NCBI GenBank assembly: GCA_964467785.1 | Contig: CAYXVB010000166.1 | Location: 1-7,910 of the forward strand | Length of the DNA: 7,910 nucleotides | Origin: CAYXVB01 sp964467785 | GTDB lineage: Bacteria > Bdellovibrionota > UBA1018 | Direction of reading: 5' to 3' | Position numbers and translations under genes: made by a program | Part shown: piece by piece, positions 1 through 5,214 of the stretch | Layout of the letters: each line of letters begins with the position of its first letter | How positions within the stretch are numbered: position 1 is the stretch's first letter | Notes under the pieces: model-generated | Seen by the model: the letters and a program-made list of their open reading frames with translations, nothing else | What the model was told of the DNA's origin: nothing | Databases searched by the model: none

Positions 1-937
1 GGGTGATCTTGCCGCTGGCATCGAACACGACCGGGGCGTCGAGCCAGATCTCCAATCGGAGCGTGAGGGACATGGTGAGCTCGCTTTCCTCAAAGTTGAA
101 AGCCTTCGTGACCGTGCCCGGGGAGACGTCGTCACGTTGCCACCAAATCGTCGAAGTGATCAGGATGCGGTAGACGTCGGGGGCCGCGGGATCGGCACCG
201 AGATAATCGGAGGGTTTGGGATATTCCATCCGGTAGCCCGCCAGCGGCTGGTTCCACACCTGGTCTCCGGTGTAGCGATCGATGAGCACGGCCTGTTTGA
301 GCTTGCCGATGTAGTTGGTGAGGATCAGGAAGTACTGATCGGGAACTGTGTCAGTGTACTTGGGAGTCGAGTAGTCGTTACCGAAGTCCACGCGGTTGCC
401 GTAGTAGTCCGCGCTCGTCGCCATGCCGGCCTCGGTGAGCAACGCTTTGACGTCGGCGTTGGTGAACACCACTCCGTTGACCTTGACGTCTTCTTTGGGC
501 TCCGGGAAAAGCGCCGAAGCCACGCACCATCCGTTGCAGTGCCCCCACCAGCCTTGCACGCCCTTGACGCGCGAGCCGTGCATGCTGGCTTCCCAGTTCT
601 GGGCGCCGGTCGTTCCGCCCCGGACCGCATCGTACTTGCCCGCAGGGCTGCCGCCGCGGCCGCCGGCCGCGATCCCGTTGGCGGTGTAGGGCCACCAGTA
701 GCCGGCCCAAGGCGTGGGCTCGATCTTGCCCTCGAGGTAGGTGTTGATCAGCGCAGCGAAGTTGCGCTCACCGCGAAACTCCGCGCCCTGAAAGTGGGGA
801 TAGGGCGCGAGCTCGGCGTTTTCGCCGGCGGACTCGGTAGCCGCTTCAGGCGCGCACGCATGCATCGCCAGTGCCGCGGGGAGCGCCAGCGCCGATAGAG
901 TGAGCGCGGTACGAGCCCGGAAGATCGCTAGTTTCAT
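1..937 (-). CDS. Secreted transglutaminase of the oomycete elicitor (GP42/Pep-13) type, C-terminus cut by window edge
   Basis: Expected to form gamma-glutamyl-epsilon-lysine crosslinks in proteins outside the cytoplasm, using a catalytic cysteine. The 312 visible residues start at an ATG (937) with GGAGG nine bases upstream. Residues 1-28 form a signal peptide; Cys28 follows MHA, a poor lipobox, so lipoprotein status is open. The core has SPAGKYDAV (97-105) and WGHCNGWC (131-138), with Cys134 the likely nucleophile. At 227-237, VWNQPLAGYRM closely matches the Pep-13 elicitor motif VWNQPVRGFKV of Phytophthora GP42, keeping the Trp and Pro that matter for plant recognition. That family occurs in oomycetes and some marine bacteria. 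The start overlaps the stop of the preceding secreted protein gene as ATGA. No stop codon is reached before base 1. No His follows Cys134 in the visible part, so the full catalytic triad cannot be shown. Family assignment is from remembered motifs, not a search. Confidence 0.88.
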   Translation of the reverse strand, partial: MKLAIFRARTALTLSALALPAALAMHACAPEAATESAGENAELAPYPHFQGAEFRGERNFAALINTYLEGKIEPTPWAGYWWPYTANGIAAGGRGGSPAGKYDAVRGGTTGAQNWEASMHGSRVKGVQGWWGHCNGWCVASALFPEPKEDVKVNGVVFTNADVKALLTEAGMATSADYYGNRVDFGNDYSTPKYTDTVPDQYFLILTNYIGKLKQAVLIDRYTGDQVWNQPLAGYRMEYPKPSDYLGADPAAPDVYRILITSTIWWQRDDVSPGTVTKAFNFEESELTMSLTLRLEIWLDAPVVFDASGKIT

Positions 938-951
938 CGGGTGGTTCCTCC
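934..951 (-). promoter_or_regulatory. ATGA stop/start overlap with internal ribosome binding site
   Basis: The TGA of the upstream secreted protein (936-934) and the ATG of the transglutaminase (937-935) share bases as ATGA. A GGAGG Shine-Dalgarno sequence (951-947 on the minus strand) lies inside the last codons of the upstream gene, nine bases before the ATG. This is the usual layout for translational coupling and argues that the two proteins are made together. Confidence 0.8.
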
Positions 952-1794
952 GGCGGAGAGCAGAACGGCGATGCCATTCGCGGTTTTCAGATAGGTTGGC
1001 CAGGGGGCGCCCTTGCGCCAAAGCGCTTGGACGGGACGTCCGAAGAAATCATCCTGCTCGAACCAGATTGCCGAGGCGGAGTCGACACTGGCCACGCGCC
1101 CGGCAACGGCTTGCTGAAGTCTCGCCGGCAGCTCAGGCATGCTGCGTCCGCTCAGAGCCTCGGCGGTGCGGATCTCGGGTAGGTCGAGCGGATAAAATTC
1201 CAGCGAGGTGATCGGCGAGCGCACCCCCTCGGGGGAGACGGAAACGATCTTGCGGCCGATTTGATATTCCTTGCGGGTCTGTGTCGAATCGGAGGCGAGC
1301 GTCAGGATCACGGCGCTGACCTTTGGATCGATGATCGGTGCGGACGGGGTCGCGATCTGTTCCACGGTGACGACGAGTTTGCCGCCTGCGGCGTTTTCGG
1401 CTTCGCGGACGGTGTAACGAAAAAATGCCGCGGCACTGTAGGAGGGTTGGAGTCGGTCCGGGTCGGAAATCATCCGAGCCATCGGATTCTCGATTCGCAC
1501 GGCCGCGACTTCCCAGTGGTCACCCACTTGGTAACCGCGACCGGTTATTCGGGTCAGGATTTCAGAGGAGATGAGCGCCGCTCGCTCACCTGAAACGTCT
1601 GCCGGAGCTCCCGAAAGCGCCGCCACCGCGGCCGCCCCGCTGCCACGGAGCCGTGAGCCATTTTGGCGCTCCACTTTGCGCTGCGCAATCTGGAGACTGC
1701 GCAGGTAATCGTCCGCAGGTGCGGCGTCCGCATGAGTGGATGGATGGATAAAGAAAATAAAACCAAGAGTGAAAGCGAAGCGGGGGGCGACCAT
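934..1794 (-). CDS. Secreted protein of unknown family, coupled to the transglutaminase
   Basis: I do not recognise this 286-residue protein. The ATG at 1794 is supported by AAGGAGG (1811-1805) ten bases upstream. Residues 1-25 are a clear Sec signal peptide with a Phe/Ile-rich core and an A-D-A-A end. The mature part has an Ala-rich segment around 50-75, then a mostly beta-like region with YQVGDHWEVAA (88-98), a long alternating hydrophobic stretch (138-168), and a C-terminus with LWRKGAPWPTYLKTANG (258-274). It contains no Cys after the signal peptide and no enzyme motif that I can name. Its stop overlaps the start of the transglutaminase gene, so a shared export, folding or inhibitor role is a fair guess, but only a guess. 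It is transcribed away from the FliG-like gene, with a 126-bp gap between the two start codons. Confidence 0.85.
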   Translation of the reverse strand: MVAPRFAFTLGFIFFIHPSTHADAAPADDYLRSLQIAQRKVERQNGSRLRGSGAAAVAALSGAPADVSGERAALISSEILTRITGRGYQVGDHWEVAAVRIENPMARMISDPDRLQPSYSAAAFFRYTVREAENAAGGKLVVTVEQIATPSAPIIDPKVSAVILTLASDSTQTRKEYQIGRKIVSVSPEGVRSPITSLEFYPLDLPEIRTAEALSGRSMPELPARLQQAVAGRVASVDSASAIWFEQDDFFGRPVQALWRKGAPWPTYLKTANGIAVLLSAGGTTR

Positions 1795-1920
1795 CGGTGC
1801 GAGGCCTCCTTGACTTCGAAAGCGGGGAGCAATCCTTATGCCCGCTTGCCCGTGACTTTTATTCTAGAACGGGCCAGCTGTCTCGCTCATACTAGAGTTC
1901 TGACAGGGAGAGTCACTACG

Positions 1921-2355
1921 ATGAGCGTCTTCAGTCGATATAAGCGGCAGCCGGGCGGGTTTCGCGCGTTGGTTTCGCTTTGGGAGACCACCCCGATCGA
2001 GCGACGCAAGAAAATGATGGATGTCGGTATGGCCGAGGATCCCGCTTACACCATGGAAATCCTCAAATACATGCTGACCTTTGAGGATATTCTCGGATTG
2101 CCCGATCCGGAGCTTGCGGAGCTGGTGGCGGAGGCGCAGCCTCGAACCATCGCGTTTGCCATCGCAAAGGCTGCTCCCGAAGTGAAGGAACGTTTTATCC
2201 GTTGCGCCAAACCGCCCATTTCCACCGAGATCAAGGATTTTTTGGATGCCGAGGTGATGTTGCGCGAAGTGGGCGGCGCTCAACTCAAGCTGATCGAAAA
2301 AGCGCGCGAACTTGAAGGCCGCGGGCTGATCAAAACCAAACGGATTCCGCTTTAG
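1921..2355 (+). CDS. Stand-alone FliG C-terminal domain protein
   Basis: This 144-residue cytoplasmic protein matches only the final part of FliG, the flagellar rotor protein (about 330 residues when complete). AEDPAYTMEILKYMLTFEDI (38-57) aligns with the end of the FliG ARM-C segment and the MFxF linker (here MLTF, 51-54). Residues 58-139 align with the torque-generating helical domain (LALALKGASEEVKEK-type region, here AFAIAKAAPEVKER). The FliG N-terminal domain and the EHPQR-containing middle part are missing, and there is no signal peptide. By hand alignment several charged torque residues are not kept. The ATG at 1921 has AGGGAG (1905-1910) ten bases before it; the reading frame is open further upstream (to 1663) but without a better start. 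It stands apart from any flagellar operon. A role in the rotor, as a FliG paralogue, or in another motor is possible; the fold call is firmer than the function. Confidence 0.85.
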   Translation: MSVFSRYKRQPGGFRALVSLWETTPIERRKKMMDVGMAEDPAYTMEILKYMLTFEDILGLPDPELAELVAEAQPRTIAFAIAKAAPEVKERFIRCAKPPISTEIKDFLDAEVMLREVGGAQLKLIEKARELEGRGLIKTKRIPL

Positions 2356-2385
2356 AGGCGATTCGCCAATCCGATTCAACCTGAC

Positions 2386-2607
2386 TCAGGAGCTCTTTTG
2401 CTCCAGAGCGCGCTCCCACAGTTGGCGTGCGAATTCGCGGACAGGCGTCAGGTCTTCGAACTTCTGCGGTTGGTAACCCTGTTCGCCCTCGAACGAGTCG
2501 TACTCGAGACGTTCCGTGTCGCGATGCAGCGCGGTTAGGGCGGCATTGATGCCCTGGGTTTCCAAGATCTGCAGGTACTTTTGGCGTTCGAACTTGAGCA
2601 TGTCCAA
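2386..2607 (-). CDS. Small acidic helical protein, unknown function
   Basis: A 73-residue protein rich in Glu, Gln, Leu and Arg, predicted mostly alpha-helical, with no signal peptide, Cys or membrane segment. The C-terminal part (FARQLWERALEQK, 59-71) looks like an amphipathic helix. The TTG at 2607 is preferred over the ATG two codons later because GAGG (2618-2615) is seven bases before TTG but thirteen before ATG. It lies 86 bases downstream of the OB-fold gene on the same strand, and its end faces the FliG-like gene across 30 bases. A perfect inverted repeat lies just ahead of it. I do not recognise the family. It could be a small regulator or adaptor, but nothing in the sequence shows this. 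Confidence 0.65.
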   Translation of the reverse strand: MDMLKFERQKYLQILETQGINAALTALHRDTERLEYDSFEGEQGYQPQKFEDLTPVREFARQLWERALEQKSS

Positions 2608-2624
2608 AGGATTACCTCAGTCAG

Positions 2625-2668
2625 GCGGGTCAGCTCAAGCGCGTTATTGGGCGTTCATGCTGACCCGC
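2625..2668 (-). repeat. Perfect 10-bp inverted repeat with nested stem before the small gene
   Basis: GCGGGTCAGC (2625-2634) and its exact reverse complement GCTGACCCGC (2659-2668) flank a 24-base loop. Inside the loop AGCGC (2638-2642) can pair with GCGTT (2651-2655) with one G-U pair. No T-run follows on either strand, so it is not a standard intrinsic terminator. In the minus-strand transcript it ends seven bases before the GAGG ribosome binding site of the gene starting at 2607. It could be an mRNA processing or stability element, or an operator. Confidence 0.6.
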
Positions 2669-2693
2669 GTTAACCGAGATTTCGACGCGTCTG

Positions 2694-3047
2694 TCAGAAA
2701 GTATCGATGGTCCGGGCCTCCAGGGTGCCGCTTGGATTGACGACTCCGACGATTCGGATATTGCGATTGCCATTGGCGTAGATCTTTTGCAGTTCAGCAT
2801 TATCGGAAATCCGGTAGGCCTTGCCGCTGGCTCGATCGATGATCCGAATCCCGCCATTTTGCAGCTCGATCTCGCCGGCCACCTGGATCGTTTGTTCCTG
2901 CAACCGCTTCTCGAGTCTTTCCTGGCGGACCATGGATAGGTTCATGTCCATATCCACATTGCGCGCGAGAGCGGGAAGAGGGCCAGCCAGCGAGGCGCTT
3001 GCGGTCATCCCAAAGACGGTGGTCAGTTTTAAAACGAAGTTCTTCAT
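2694..3047 (-). CDS. Small secreted protein, probable OB-fold domain
   Basis: A 117-residue exported protein. The ATG at 3047 has GGAGG (3058-3054) six bases upstream and opens directly into a signal peptide (MKNFVLKLTTVFGMT..., cleavage likely after ALA at about residue 28). An in-frame ATG at 3077 adds ten residues but lacks a ribosome binding site. The mature part starts with a short charged helix (about 38-53, RQERLEKRLQEQ) and continues with a compact beta pattern: VAGEIELQNGGIRIID, GKAYRISD, a helix-like NAELQKIYANG, then IRIVGVVNPSGTLEARTI. This order of strands resembles small periplasmic OB-fold proteins that bind cations or small ligands; that is inference from pattern only. It sits downstream of a promoter and a 21-codon leader ORF, and its ribosome binding site can be hidden in a hairpin. 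Confidence 0.85.
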   Translation of the reverse strand: MKNFVLKLTTVFGMTASASLAGPLPALARNVDMDMNLSMVRQERLEKRLQEQTIQVAGEIELQNGGIRIIDRASGKAYRISDNAELQKIYANGNRNIRIVGVVNPSGTLEARTIDTF

Positions 3048-3050
3048 ATA

Positions 3051-3067
3051 CTTCCTCCTTGAAGAAG
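3051..3067 (-). promoter_or_regulatory. Hairpin that sequesters the ribosome binding site of the OB-fold gene
   Basis: On the minus strand CTTCTTC (3067-3061) can pair with GGAGGAAG bases down to 3051, giving seven pairs (one G-U) around an AAG loop. The stem contains the whole GGAGG ribosome binding site of the gene that starts at 3047. Such a fold would lower translation until it is opened by a ribosome, protein or temperature. The three-base loop is tight, so stability needs to be calculated. Confidence 0.5.
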
Positions 3068-3184
3068 ACAGGGCCATGGACCGCGTTCCGGGTGCGACCG
3101 TCCTGGCCGGTTCCGAAACGTCGGACGAGATGCGGGACTTTAAAGTGTTTGGGAAATCGATGGCGTCGAGCGAACCGGGGTCCG

Positions 3185-3215
3185 GCTGGCTCGTCGTGCG
3201 GTTAGCCGCGCCAGC
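3185..3215 (-). other. Possible hairpin around the leader ORF stop codon
   Basis: On the minus strand GCTGGC (3215-3210) pairs with GCCAGC (3190-3185), and just inside it GCGG (3209-3206) pairs with CCGC (3201-3198), leaving a CTAA loop that holds the leader stop codon. A seven-base bulge separates the two stems on the 3' side. A ribosome finishing the leader would open this structure. No T-run follows, so it is not a clear terminator. Confidence 0.35.
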
Positions 3216-3267
3216 TCAGTTGCCAGCGGCCTTTGAATCGGAGGGGGGACGTCGGAGAGGTCTTCAT
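3202..3267 (-). CDS. 21-codon leader ORF
   Basis: ATG at 3267 with AGGAGG (3283-3278) ten bases upstream, a stronger ribosome binding site than that of several full genes here. The peptide is short and basic (MKTSPTSPLRFK then GRWQLSWRG) and ends at TAA (3204-3202). The predicted transcription start, near 3284, leaves almost no 5' leader before it. It lies 154 bases ahead of the secreted OB-fold gene on the same strand. It may be a regulatory leader peptide or a small protein. It has no run of one amino acid as in biosynthetic attenuators, so the regulator sensed, if any, is unknown. Confidence 0.5.
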   Translation of the reverse strand: MKTSPTSPLRFKGRWQLSWRG

Positions 3268-3290
3268 GAACTTCGGGCCTCCTGTGAAAA

Positions 3291-3355
3291 ATCCTAACGA
3301 GGCCGCCTGCCGTTTGTCAAATTTTTATACAAATTAAAAATAAATAGAAAGAAAA
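3291..3355 (-). promoter_or_regulatory. Sigma-70-type promoter with AT-rich UP-like element
   Basis: On the minus strand a perfect TTGACA (3320-3315) is followed after 18 bases by TAGGAT (3296-3291, four of six matches to TATAAT). Directly upstream, 3321-3355 is almost pure A/T with A- and T-tracts, the position and composition of an UP element, and stands out in GC-rich surroundings. The start point would be near 3284, just ahead of the leader ORF. The same AT-rich block may also serve the divergent rhodanese gene, but I see no good -35/-10 pair for that direction. Confidence 0.65.
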
Positions 3356-3392
3356 GCGCCAGCTTGTCCGCGCTTTGCAGCGGGATTTTGCC

Positions 3393-3776
3393 ATGATTCG
3401 AATAATCGACCGGATGACTCTCAAGCATCGCCTGTCCCGTTATGAGCGCCTGGTCTTTGTGGACACTCGTTCGCTCGAGGAATACGAGAGCGGCTATCTC
3501 CGGGATGCGGTTCATCTTCCAATCGCGTCATTGGAGCGGCGTGCCCGCTCTATCCTCCCCAATCACGGCTCGACGCTCGTGGTGTACGACGAAGGAAGCG
3601 GTATACGAGCGCGAGAGGGAGCGCGGCTGCTCGTCGCCCTCGGCTATCCTGAAGTCCTGGTGCTCGAAGGTGGCGAGTCCGAGTGGGCGCACGAGGGTGA
3701 GAGCGTGCAGTGGCATGTCAACCCTGCTCCGGGAATGTGCAATCCGTCCTTTCCGCTCAGTCCCGATCTGGATTGA
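3393..3776 (+). CDS. Rhodanese-fold protein lacking the catalytic cysteine
   Basis: A 127-residue single-domain cytoplasmic protein. The rhodanese signature is clear: FVDTRSLEEYESGYLRDAVHLP (22-43) for the first conserved block, VVYDEGSGIRAREGARLLVALGY (63-85) for the active-site loop, and VLVLEGGESEW (88-98) for the last strand. At the loop position where active sulfurtransferases have Cys, this protein has Asp66. The only Cys is Cys116, in the tail after the domain. It is therefore unlikely to move sulfur by the usual persulfide route and more likely a binding or regulatory domain. The ATG at 3393 is chosen because it leads straight into the domain; a TTG at 3375 is in frame, and neither has a good ribosome binding site. 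It is divergent from the leader/OB-fold unit and ends 21 bases from the end of the convergent subtilase gene. Confidence 0.87.
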   Translation: MIRIIDRMTLKHRLSRYERLVFVDTRSLEEYESGYLRDAVHLPIASLERRARSILPNHGSTLVVYDEGSGIRAREGARLLVALGYPEVLVLEGGESEWAHEGESVQWHVNPAPGMCNPSFPLSPDLD

Positions 3777-3797
3777 CCTGCGCGCGCATGCAGTCAA

Positions 3798-5099
3798 TCA
3801 ATCGTGGGTCGGATCTTCGCCCGAGAACAGGAGCGCATTCCGCCCGCCGCGCGCATCGCCGATCACATCGGGCGTGGCGTGCCGGAGAATCGCGGCCTTG
3901 ATCTCGGCCTGGACGGCCTCTGGTCGCCGTTCCAGCTCGAGCGCCGCGACACCGGCCACGTGTGGCGCGGCCATCGACGTTCCGCTCATTTCCAGGTATC
4001 GGTCAGTCCCCGTGTGAGCCGCGGAAAGGATGCGGGATCCGGGCGCGAACCAGCTCACGCAGGATCCCCAGTTGCTGGCGCTCCAGCGGCGATCCGCCGA
4101 ATCGGAAGCGCCCACTGTAATCAAATTCGGCACGCGCCCGGGCGAAAGCTGGCAGGCGTCACCGCCGTTGTTGCCCGCGGCAGCGATCATGACCACGCCG
4201 GAATCCATGAGCTTGGACACTGCATTGTCGAGCACTGGATTGGTGGCGCCGACGATGGAGTAATTGACGACGGATGGTCCGGCACGGTGGGTGGAGATCC
4301 ATTCTAGGCCGGCGAGCAGGGCGGAAGTGGAGCCGATGCCATCGCAGCCCAGTACGCGTACGGAGCGGAGTTGGGCGGCCCGGGCCACTCCCGTGGTGCG
4401 GCCGCCGATAATGGCTGCGACATGAGTGCCGTGACCATTGCAATCGGAGCCGGGAGCGTTAGTGCTGGCGCCGCCGCGATACGCGTCGTTAAGAAGTTTT
4501 TCGCCGCGATACGCGTCGTTAAGCTTTTCGCCGCGATACGCGTCGAAGGCAGGCGCCGCGCGTCCTTCGAATTCGGAATGATCGTAGCGGATGCCCGTGT
4601 CGACGACGTAAACCGTGACGCCTTTGCCGGTGAGACGCGAGCGGAAGGCGTGATCCAGCGGCAGTCTGCGCTGATCGATGCGGTCAATGCCCCAAGGCGG
4701 AAAACTCGGCGAGATGCCCGTCGCGGTTGCCGGGAGTTCATGTGGGATGCCGGGCTCTAGTTTGTCGGGGAGCGAAACGGGCAGGTCCGGCTCGATGCGC
4801 AGCAGACGCGCATCCGTCGCGAGCATCGCTCGAAATGGGGGGAGCTTAACGGAGAAGCCATTGAGTAGCTCGCGGTAGATTTGTTCTGGGTGGAGTCCGT
4901 GTTCGCGCGCAAAAACTTCGGGGTCGACGCCTTCGCGCAACAAGATGATGGCGGAAGATGGTTTTGGACCCGTTGTTTCGGCCTGAGCGCGAATGGCGAC
5001 AGAGGTCGTTGAGAGCGCGGCTACGGCTACCAGGACACCTGTCCATGTCAGGACAGTAGGTCTAGCTAAGTAATAGCGATTTCGAAGAATTGTTTTCAT
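3798..5099 (-). CDS. Secreted subtilisin-like serine protease (S8, aqualysin/proteinase K type)
   Basis: An exported endopeptidase of 433 residues. The ATG at 5099 gives a signal peptide (residues 1-40, basic start, hydrophobic 15-30); the frame is open to 5216 but without better support. Residues about 48-112 resemble the I9 propeptide that acts as chaperone and inhibitor. The catalytic domain has Asp167 (VVDTGI), His223 (NGHGTHVA), oxyanion Asn310 (AAGNN) and Ser375 (SGTSMAAPH), so it should be active. Four cysteines, 220/252 and 316/347, have the spacing (32 and 31) of the two disulfides of aqualysin I. There is no C-terminal prodomain or sorting domain. Between Asp167 and His223 there are about 25 more residues than in proteinase K, made largely of three DAYRG repeats (186-209). 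It is divergent from the cupredoxin gene across 115 bases and has only a weak ribosome binding site. Confidence 0.95.
   Translation of the reverse strand: MKTILRNRYYLARPTVLTWTGVLVAVAALSTTSVAIRAQAETTGPKPSSAIILLREGVDPEVFAREHGLHPEQIYRELLNGFSVKLPPFRAMLATDARLLRIEPDLPVSLPDKLEPGIPHELPATATGISPSFPPWGIDRIDQRRLPLDHAFRSRLTGKGVTVYVVDTGIRYDHSEFEGRAAPAFDAYRGEKLNDAYRGEKLLNDAYRGGASTNAPGSDCNGHGTHVAAIIGGRTTGVARAAQLRSVRVLGCDGIGSTSALLAGLEWISTHRAGPSVVNYSIVGATNPVLDNAVSKLMDSGVVMIAAAGNNGGDACQLSPGRVPNLITVGASDSADRRWSASNWGSCVSWFAPGSRILSAAHTGTDRYLEMSGTSMAAPHVAGVAALELERRPEAVQAEIKAAILRHATPDVIGDARGGRNALLFSGEDPTHD
4472..4548 (-). repeat. Three tandem in-frame repeats inside the subtilase gene
   Basis: Three near-identical copies of a unit containing CGCCGCGATACGCGTCG begin at 4472, 4502 and 4529, so the spacings are 30 and 27 bases and the frame is kept. 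Copies one and two share the following TTAAG; the third has AAG. They encode DAYRGEKLN, DAYRGEKLLN and DAYRGGAST in the protease, in the loop between catalytic Asp and His. The near-perfect DNA identity points to recent duplication by slippage or unequal recombination. Confidence 0.9.
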
Positions 5100-5214
5100 A
5101 AGCCCGGGCCCAAAGCAAGCGAGGGGCCAAGCCGCGGCGCTCGGCCTGCTGGAACGGTCGCTGCAATTCTCCCTTGGGTCAAACCTCAGCGAGCCGGACG
5201 AAAGGCGGTGTTCC

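Noticed and set aside
137..898. 253-residue open frame on the plus strand
   Set aside because: It is antisense to the transglutaminase gene, whose protein has clear family motifs; the antisense product is an Arg/Val/Gly-rich shadow of GC-rich DNA with no recognisable domain.
1663..1920. Upstream in-frame extension of the FliG-like gene
   Set aside because: It overlaps the start of the divergent secreted protein gene; the ATG at 1921 has its own ribosome binding site and begins the region that aligns with FliG.
2356..2385. Possible bidirectional terminator between the FliG-like and small genes
   Set aside because: GGCGATTCGCC can form only a four-pair stem with a three-base loop and no T-run follows on either strand.
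2821..3297. 158-residue plus-strand open frame
   Set aside because: Antisense to the OB-fold gene, its promoter and leader; no start signal and no protein pattern.
3808..4307. Plus-strand open frame opposite the subtilase 3' half
   Set aside because: Shadow of the catalytic domain, whose Ser, Asn and His motifs are read on the minus strand.
4472..4548. CRISPR-like array
   Set aside because: The three repeats are in frame inside a protease gene, have spacings of 27-30 bases with almost no spacer sequence, and no cas gene is present.
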